Shown here piece by piece: positions 14,215 to 18,232 of a stretch of 18,232 bases of DNA. The notes under the pieces were generated by a model. It saw only the letters and a list, made by a program, of their open reading frames with translations, ran no database searches and was not told where the DNA came from. Origin of the DNA: CAYRVF01 sp964427535 (GTDB lineage Bacteria; Chloroflexota; Ktedonobacteria; Ktedonobacterales; JADMIN01); the NCBI GenBank assembly GCA_964427535.1, contig CAYRVF010000105.1, positions 1 through 18,232 on the forward strand, written 5' to 3'. The position numbers were made by a program, and so were the translations under genes. Position 1 is the stretch's first letter. Every line of letters begins with the position of its first letter.

Positions 14215-14841
14215 GCTGGTCTCCTCCTCAAATTCCCAACTCATCGGTGGCAGTGGACAGTACGAGTCCCTGGCCGGCGCCACCCCGGCAGAAGCTCCGC
14301 GTGTCGACGAGCTCGGCCACACGTCTGGGTGTCCAGATGAGTCACGTTCGTGGTGGGCTTACCAGAGAAGCAAGCCATGCCGAGACAGACACATCCGGAA
14401 CACTTTGACATTGGGCGTAGCCAGGACTCGCGCCTCTTCCGGAAGAGCAAAGCATTCAAGTCGTGTGCCACGGCTGTGCTAGATTGCGTATCTTGGGAAT
14501 TTGCGCGCCAGCATCGCAAATCGAGTGATACGCTTCTCGCAGTTCTTGCCGCCATTGTAGCAAAGTAGCGGAATTGATGCCAAACGTGGCCCGCGAGCGT
14601 TGGATCCAGAGGCAAAGCCCAGCAGAATGGCGATGGATGCTCTCTGCATGGCCATCACTCAAGTGGCGCACCGAGGGCGCTATGATCGCCCGCACAACCA
14701 CGCGCCTGCCCGCATAGTGTGCGTGCGGACGTTGTTGCGCCCGCATGGCGAACGGCGCTATACTTCACGCACAGCTACTCTGAGTACTCCGGCGGCTACA
14801 GACGCAACGGCGCGCTGTCCTCTCCCCTTCGGAGGTATGCT
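14215..14841. other. 627-bp gap between KGG gene and the CoA ligase
   Basis: This spacer must hold the minus-strand promoter of the KGG gene, which I could not place, and the plus-strand promoter at 14735-14764. Open frames here, including one at 14350-14568, show no conserved sequence or decisive ribosome site. Local base composition around 14390-14600 is less GC-rich than the coding regions. No gene or repeat is supported. Confidence 0.4.
14735..14764 (+). promoter_or_regulatory. Candidate promoter of the CoA ligase gene
   Basis: TTGCGC (14735-14740), 18-base spacer, TATACT (14759-14764). The start would be near 14771, leaving a leader of about 70 bases. Confidence 0.5.
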
Positions 14842-16482
14842 ATGGTGCACGAGTTTTCACCATCCCTGCTCACCCCCTCCGCGCTGACCAGTCCGGCGCT
14901 CGCGCTACCAGAGCGGTACAACGCGGCGACCGCCTTCCTCGACGCCGCCTCCGCACAGGGATGGGGAGACCGTATCGCGATCCGCTCCGAGGGCATCACG
15001 TGGACGTACGCACACCTGGCCGAGCAGATCGGCCGCGCGAGTAATGGGCTGCGGACGCTCGGTGTTGAGGTCGAGCAGCGGGTGGCACTGCTGCTCTATG
15101 ACTCGCCGCAGTTCGCCGCGACGTTCTTCGGCGCTATCGCGCTCGGCGCGGTGGCCGTGCCGCTCAACACCCAACTGCGCCCGCAAGACTACCAATACAT
15201 GCTCGAAGACAGCCGGGCGCGCGTGCTCGTCGTCGAGGCCGACCTGTGGCCGCAGATCGAACCATTGCGCGCGGGCCTGCCGTTTCTGCGACATGTCGTG
15301 ATCGTCCGGCGGGGCGGCTCGGACGATGCGGCGCGCGACGGCCACACGCTCGATTTCGACGCGATGCTCGCGGGCTCGTCCCCCAGATTGGAGGCCGCGC
15401 CGACGACGCGCGACGACGCGGCATTCTGGCTCTATAGCTCCGGCAGCACGGGCTTTCCGAAGGGCTGTGTCCACCTGCAACACGATATGTATGTCTGCTC
15501 GGAGCTCTACGCCAAACCCTTCCTGAACCTCCAGGAGGGCGACAGCACGTTCTCAGGCGCCAAGCTTTTCTTCGCCTATGGGTTGGGCAACGGGCTGTAC
15601 TTCCCGCTGTTCGCCGGGGCCACGACGGTGCTCTATCCTGGCCGCGTGACGGCGGAGGCGGCGTTTCGCGTGATCAGCGAACAGCACCCCACCGTCTTCT
15701 TTGGCGTGCCGACGCTCTATGCCTCGATGCTCGCGCTGCCAGAGGTGGAGGGTAGGTTCGACACCTCGTCGCTGCGACTCGGCGTCTCCGCGGGCGAGTC
15801 ACTGCCGCCTGAGCTGTTCCAGCGCTTCAAGGAACGCTTCGGCGTCGAGATTCTGGACGGCATCGGCAGCACGGAAATCTGCCACATCTTCATCTCCAAC
15901 CGGGCGGGTGAGGTCAAGCCTGGCAGCACTGGACGCGTCGTGCCGGGATACGAGGCGCTGATCGTCGACGACACCGGGCGTGAGGTGCCACAAGGCGAGA
16001 TCGGTAACCTACTCATCTCAGGCGACAGCACCTGCTCGCAGTACTGGAACAAACACGAGCGCAGCAAGGCCACGCTGCTCGGCCGGTGGATTCAGACCGG
16101 CGACAAATACTACCAGGACGATGAGGGCTTTTACTGGTATTGTGGGCGCTCGGACGACATGCTCAAGGTGAGCGGACAGTGGGTCTCGCCGGTCGAAGTC
16201 GAGGCGGCGCTGGTAGCCCATCCGAGCGTGCTCGAAGCCGCCGTCATCGGCCGTGAGGATCGCGACGGCCTGCTCAAACCACAGGCGTTCGTGGTGTTGC
16301 AGACGGGCGTCGAGCCGAACAGCGCCCTCGAAGACGAGCTGAAGCAGCACGTGCGCGTATCGCTGGTGCCCCATAAGTATCCGCGCTGGATCGAGTTCAC
16401 GTCGGAGCTGCCGAAGACAGCCACCGGCAAGATTCAACGCTACCGCCTGCGCGAATTGATTGCGACCAGAGTGGACGAGTAG
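14842..16482 (+). CDS. Benzoate-CoA-ligase-family AMP-forming acyl-CoA synthetase
   Basis: A 546-residue adenylate-forming enzyme. The ATG at 14842 is fixed by GGAGG (14831-14835) 6 bases upstream; a longer in-frame reading to 14719 runs back through the promoter. Motifs in order: the ATP-gripping loop YSSGSTGFPKG (198-208), followed by CVHLQHDMYVCSELYAK as in benzoate-CoA ligases; DGIGSTE (339-345) for adenine binding; TGDKYYQDDEGFYWYCGRSD (419-438) for ribose binding; the hinge and A8 region MLKVSGQWVSPVEVE; and Lys530 in TATGKIQR, the catalytic lysine. It activates a carboxylic acid to acyl-AMP and then acyl-CoA. The similarity is to the benzoate/aromatic branch, but no aromatic degradation gene is in the window, so the substrate remains open. 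Confidence 0.88.
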   Translation: MVHEFSPSLLTPSALTSPALALPERYNAATAFLDAASAQGWGDRIAIRSEGITWTYAHLAEQIGRASNGLRTLGVEVEQRVALLLYDSPQFAATFFGAIALGAVAVPLNTQLRPQDYQYMLEDSRARVLVVEADLWPQIEPLRAGLPFLRHVVIVRRGGSDDAARDGHTLDFDAMLAGSSPRLEAAPTTRDDAAFWLYSSGSTGFPKGCVHLQHDMYVCSELYAKPFLNLQEGDSTFSGAKLFFAYGLGNGLYFPLFAGATTVLYPGRVTAEAAFRVISEQHPTVFFGVPTLYASMLALPEVEGRFDTSSLRLGVSAGESLPPELFQRFKERFGVEILDGIGSTEICHIFISNRAGEVKPGSTGRVVPGYEALIVDDTGREVPQGEIGNLLISGDSTCSQYWNKHERSKATLLGRWIQTGDKYYQDDEGFYWYCGRSDDMLKVSGQWVSPVEVEAALVAHPSVLEAAVIGREDRDGLLKPQAFVVLQTGVEPNSALEDELKQHVRVSLVPHKYPRWIEFTSELPKTATGKIQRYRLRELIATRVDE

Positions 16483-16864
16483 GGTGGCAACGTCATAGGT
16501 GTCAGCCGTGCGAGGCGTCTCGAGGAAACGGGGATGTGGCAGGACGTACGTACCTCCACTCCCCAGGTAACGCAGGGAAGATCACCCGTGTCCTGTAGGG
16601 AACTGTTCCCCCTGGTCTTCATGGAGCCGCTGTGCCAGCATTGACATGGAGGGCATGGACGGCTGGCGCCGTCGTGGTGTTGAATCCTTTACCTTGCGCG
16701 GTGTTCCGATATCGTCCTCGAATCATGTGCGTACACGAATTTCGCACAGGAACAGGAGTACACTTCAGGTCTGAGCCGGTGGAGTGATGGATGAGAGTGT
16801 CCCCGCATGACGTCCCGGCAACGGCGCCGGACACTCACGGGGGCGATGGCAGAGGAGGCGTGCA
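16483..16864. other. 382-bp gap between CoA ligase and XRE regulator
   Basis: No gene and no strong terminator seen. Weak features are GGGAA-CTG-TTCCC near 16600, and TGTGCG (16726-16731) with CGCACA (16743-16748). The clearest structure is the stem in the leader of the next gene: GAGTGTCC (16795-16802) pairs perfectly with GGACACTC (16829-16836). A TTGACA at 16641 has no matching -10. Confidence 0.4.
16795..16836 (+). repeat. 8-bp stem-loop in the leader of the XRE gene
   Basis: GAGTGTCC (16795-16802) and GGACACTC (16829-16836) are perfect complements around a 26-base GC-rich loop, ending 16 bases before the ribosome site. It may be an RNA stem or an operator. Confidence 0.45.
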
Positions 16865-17125
16865 ATGAAGCTCGCGGGACTTCGACAGGCTCGCCGGAGA
16901 GGTGGACTGAGCATCGGCAGGTTAGCGGAGCTGACAGGGCTGCGCCGCGAGACGATTACGGCGCTGGAACAGGGCAAAGATGTCGGGCAAGCCTACATGG
17001 CACACCGGCTCTCCGAGGTGCTGTCGGCGAGCGTGGTCGAGCTGCTCGATCCGCGGTACGCGCCCGACGAGCCGGTGCCCGCCATCCCCTCGGCAGACTC
17101 GCGCGGCATGTGGAGTAGCCAATAG
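16865..17125 (+). CDS. XRE-family helix-turn-helix regulator, small
   Basis: An 86-residue protein; AGGAGG (16853-16858) 6 bases before the ATG fixes the start. Residues 1-62 are one HTH_XRE domain: LRQARRRGGLSIGRLAELTG, then LRRETITALEQGKDVGQ, with the recognition helix around 26-36, and the fourth/fifth helices YMAHRLSEVLSASVVELLDP. The remaining 24 residues are Pro-rich and probably disordered, and there is no sensor or metal-binding domain. It is the size of a stand-alone repressor. The response regulator gene lies 139 bases downstream, so the two may be transcribed separately. Target sites are unknown; the stem in its own leader could be one. Confidence 0.85.
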   Translation: MKLAGLRQARRRGGLSIGRLAELTGLRRETITALEQGKDVGQAYMAHRLSEVLSASVVELLDPRYAPDEPVPAIPSADSRGMWSSQ

Positions 17126-17264
17126 CCGGAGAGTTTCCGCGCCGGAGAGTCGTATTGGCACGAAATCTAGCGCCGTCTGCTATACTGGAAAGCGACGACA
17201 CGTCCAGGCGGGCTAGCAGGTGCTCGCGCGAGGGAGTGCGCAGTGGACGGGCACGGTAGCGGTG

Positions 17265-17648
17265 ATGCCGCGAATTCTGGTGGTGGACGACGACGAGGGC
17301 GTGCGTGAGATGGTCCGCCTGGCGCTGGAGGACGAGGGCTATGTCGTTCAAGAGGCGGGCGATGGCGCCACCGGTGTCGAGATGCTCCGGTCTAGTACAC
17401 ATCCGTATATCGTCCTGTTCGACCTCATCATGCCACGGGTCGACGGCGCCAGCTTTCTGGGGCAGGTGATCGCCGATCCGTCCCTCTTGCGCCATAACGC
17501 CTTCGTCTGTTTCACCGCCAGCCCGAACAAGGTCGCGCCCGCGCTGGCGGGTCTGCCCGATGGCTTTAGCGTACCGGTGCTGCCCAAACCGTTCGAGGTC
17601 GAGAAGCTCTTCGCCGTGGTGGAGCAGGCGCGCCAACGTCTGTCATAG
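17265..17648 (+). CDS. Single-domain response regulator (CheY-like receiver)
   Basis: A 127-residue receiver domain with no output domain. The acidic pocket is Asp8-Asp9-Asp10 (ILVVDDDEGVRE), the phosphoacceptor is Asp53 in VLFDLIMPRVDG, followed by Thr84 in VCFTASP and Lys108 in PVLPKPF, so all conserved receiver residues are present. No histidine kinase lies nearby, so it is an orphan. The ATG at 17265 is chosen because it starts two residues before the first beta strand; the ribosome site is weak, and a GTG at 17220 in the same frame would add 15 unlikely residues. TATACT at 17181-17186 is a possible -10 element but lacks a good -35 at the right distance. Confidence 0.88.
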   Translation: MPRILVVDDDEGVREMVRLALEDEGYVVQEAGDGATGVEMLRSSTHPYIVLFDLIMPRVDGASFLGQVIADPSLLRHNAFVCFTASPNKVAPALAGLPDGFSVPVLPKPFEVEKLFAVVEQARQRLS

Positions 17649-17740
17649 CCTCGCACTGAGAGCGCTCCTGGCCGTACCACCCCGGACGGATGATGCACCC
17701 GTGCCACGTCCTCCCGTGGTGAACAGGCGGCGTTCTCGCC

Positions 17741-17770
17741 TTGACAAAGCTCGGAGGCACAGGCGATAAT
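17741..17770 (+). promoter_or_regulatory. Promoter of the tRNA-Tyr/tRNA-Thr unit
   Basis: TTGACA (17741-17746), 18-base spacer, GATAAT (17765-17770). A perfect -35 and a five-of-six -10, 33 bases before the first tRNA; typical of a strong stable-RNA promoter. It may read on into tuf. Confidence 0.7.
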
Positions 17771-17802
17771 TGTGCGTGGCGCTTCGCGGCGCCGTGTCCT
17801 CC

Positions 17803-17885
17803 GGGCAGGTACCGAAGTGGCCAAACGGGACTGACTGTAAATCAGTTGACTTACGTCTTCAGAGGTTCGAATCCTCTCCTGCCCA
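17803..17885 (+). tRNA. tRNA-Tyr (anticodon GTA)
   Basis: Acceptor arms GGGCAGG (17803-17809) and CCTGCCC (17878-17884) pair fully, with discriminator A at 17885. The anticodon stem ACTGA/TCAGT encloses CTGTAAA with GTA at 17837-17839. A long variable arm and the T-arm AGAGGTTCGAATCCTCT follow, giving the class II shape expected for bacterial tRNA-Tyr. The next bases are CCC rather than CCA, so the 3' CCA must be added after transcription. Confidence 0.96.
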
Positions 17886-17925
17886 CCCAGACTCTGTGAG
17901 GGTGACCCTCGCGGTCTCCTGGTGC

Positions 17926-18000
17926 GCCCGAGTAGCTCAGTGGTAGAGCGCAATCTTGGTAAGATTGAGGTCACGGGTTCAATCCCCGTCTCGGGCTCCA
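17926..18000 (+). tRNA. tRNA-Thr (anticodon GGT)
   Basis: Acceptor arms GCCCGAG (17926-17932) and CTCGGGC (17990-17996) pair fully; discriminator T at 17997 and an encoded CCA at 17998-18000. The anticodon stem CAATC/GATTG encloses TTGGTAA with GGT at 17958-17960. D-arm AGCTCAGTGGTAGAGC and T-arm ACGGGTTCAATCCCCGT are standard. It lies 40 bases after tRNA-Tyr and probably shares its transcript. Confidence 0.96.
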
Positions 18001-18177
18001 GCGGTCCCTCCGCACGTCGCCGCGTCCGCGCGCGAGTGGTTGCGGTGGGACGTTTGTTGTGTCTCGGGCTGTGCGCTCCACTCTCACTATTTGTGGTAGC
18101 AGCCGCCAACGCCAGCGTACTTGAATATGCGCTGGTCGCATCAGTCCTCAGCGGATTGAGGAAAGGGTTGTAGCTTC

Positions 18178-18232
18178 ATGGCGAAGCAGAAGTTTGTGCG
18201 CAACAAGCCGCACGTGAATGTGGGCACGATCG
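18178..18232 (+). CDS. tuf: Elongation factor Tu, N-terminal fragment
   Basis: Only the first 18 codons are inside the window. They read MAKQKFVRNKPHVNVGTI, the conserved start of bacterial EF-Tu just before the GTP-binding P-loop. EF-Tu delivers aminoacyl-tRNA to the ribosome. GAGGAAAGGG lies 10 or more bases upstream, a loose but usable ribosome site. The gene sits 177 bases after tRNA-Thr, the common tRNA-Tyr/tRNA-Thr/tuf arrangement that usually leads on to tRNA-Trp, secE and nusG. Confidence 0.93.
   Translation, partial: MAKQKFVRNKPHVNVGTI

Noticed and set aside
14350..14568. 72-codon open frame in the gap before the CoA ligase
   Set aside because: GTG start without a convincing ribosome site, no recognisable domain, and unusual composition; more likely non-coding.
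17156..17171. Possible sigma-54 promoter (TGGCACG followed by CTAGC)
   Set aside because: The -24 element matches, but the -12 element does not read TTGC, and no sigma-54 activator is nearby.

Overview
The window is GC-rich, single-copy-looking bacterial chromosome, most probably from a member of the Chloroflexota (class not resolved). I infer this from the split glycine decarboxylase genes gcvPA/gcvPB, the GC-rich intergenic palindromes, a NYN-domain protein with a GTG start, a CHAP protein with a long tail, and the tRNA-Tyr/tRNA-Thr/tuf order at the right edge. No sequence search was possible, so the taxonomic call is an inference. I see no phage, insertion sequence, CRISPR array or intact mobile element.

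Left part (1-4668): the 3' two thirds of a DHA2-type MFS exporter gene ends at a clear terminator. Two genes on the minus strand follow: a small winged-helix-like protein with a Gln-rich tail, and a flavin-dependent acyl-CoA dehydrogenase-family protein. Divergent from these is a gene for a single-pass membrane protein with a CHAP peptidoglycan hydrolase domain outside and about 250 residues of low-complexity sequence inside.

Middle part (4669-11011): the glycine cleavage system, split into two transcription units. gcvT and gcvH (aminomethyltransferase and lipoyl carrier) come first. An alpha/beta hydrolase gene on the opposite strand, with its own strong promoter overlapped by two palindromes, interrupts the cluster. 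gcvPA and gcvPB, overlapping by 4 bp, follow behind their own TATAAT promoter. Together T, H and the two P subunits convert glycine to CO2, ammonia and methylene-tetrahydrofolate; the L protein and the lipoylation enzymes are not in the window. The spacers around these genes hold most of the GC-rich palindromic repeats.

Right part (11012-18232): a NYN-family putative RNase whose catalytic domain is interrupted by an acidic insertion, a DUF1786 protein with sugar-kinase/actin-like motifs, a KGG-motif stress protein (minus strand), a benzoate-CoA-ligase-like enzyme, a small XRE-type regulator, an orphan single-domain response regulator, then tRNA-Tyr(GTA), tRNA-Thr(GGT) and the first 18 codons of tuf (EF-Tu).

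I do not see a convincing new multi-gene system. The items most worth a second look are the twin-palindrome promoter of the hydrolase, the interrupted NYN protein, the DUF1786 protein and the intergenic palindrome family concentrated around the gcv genes.
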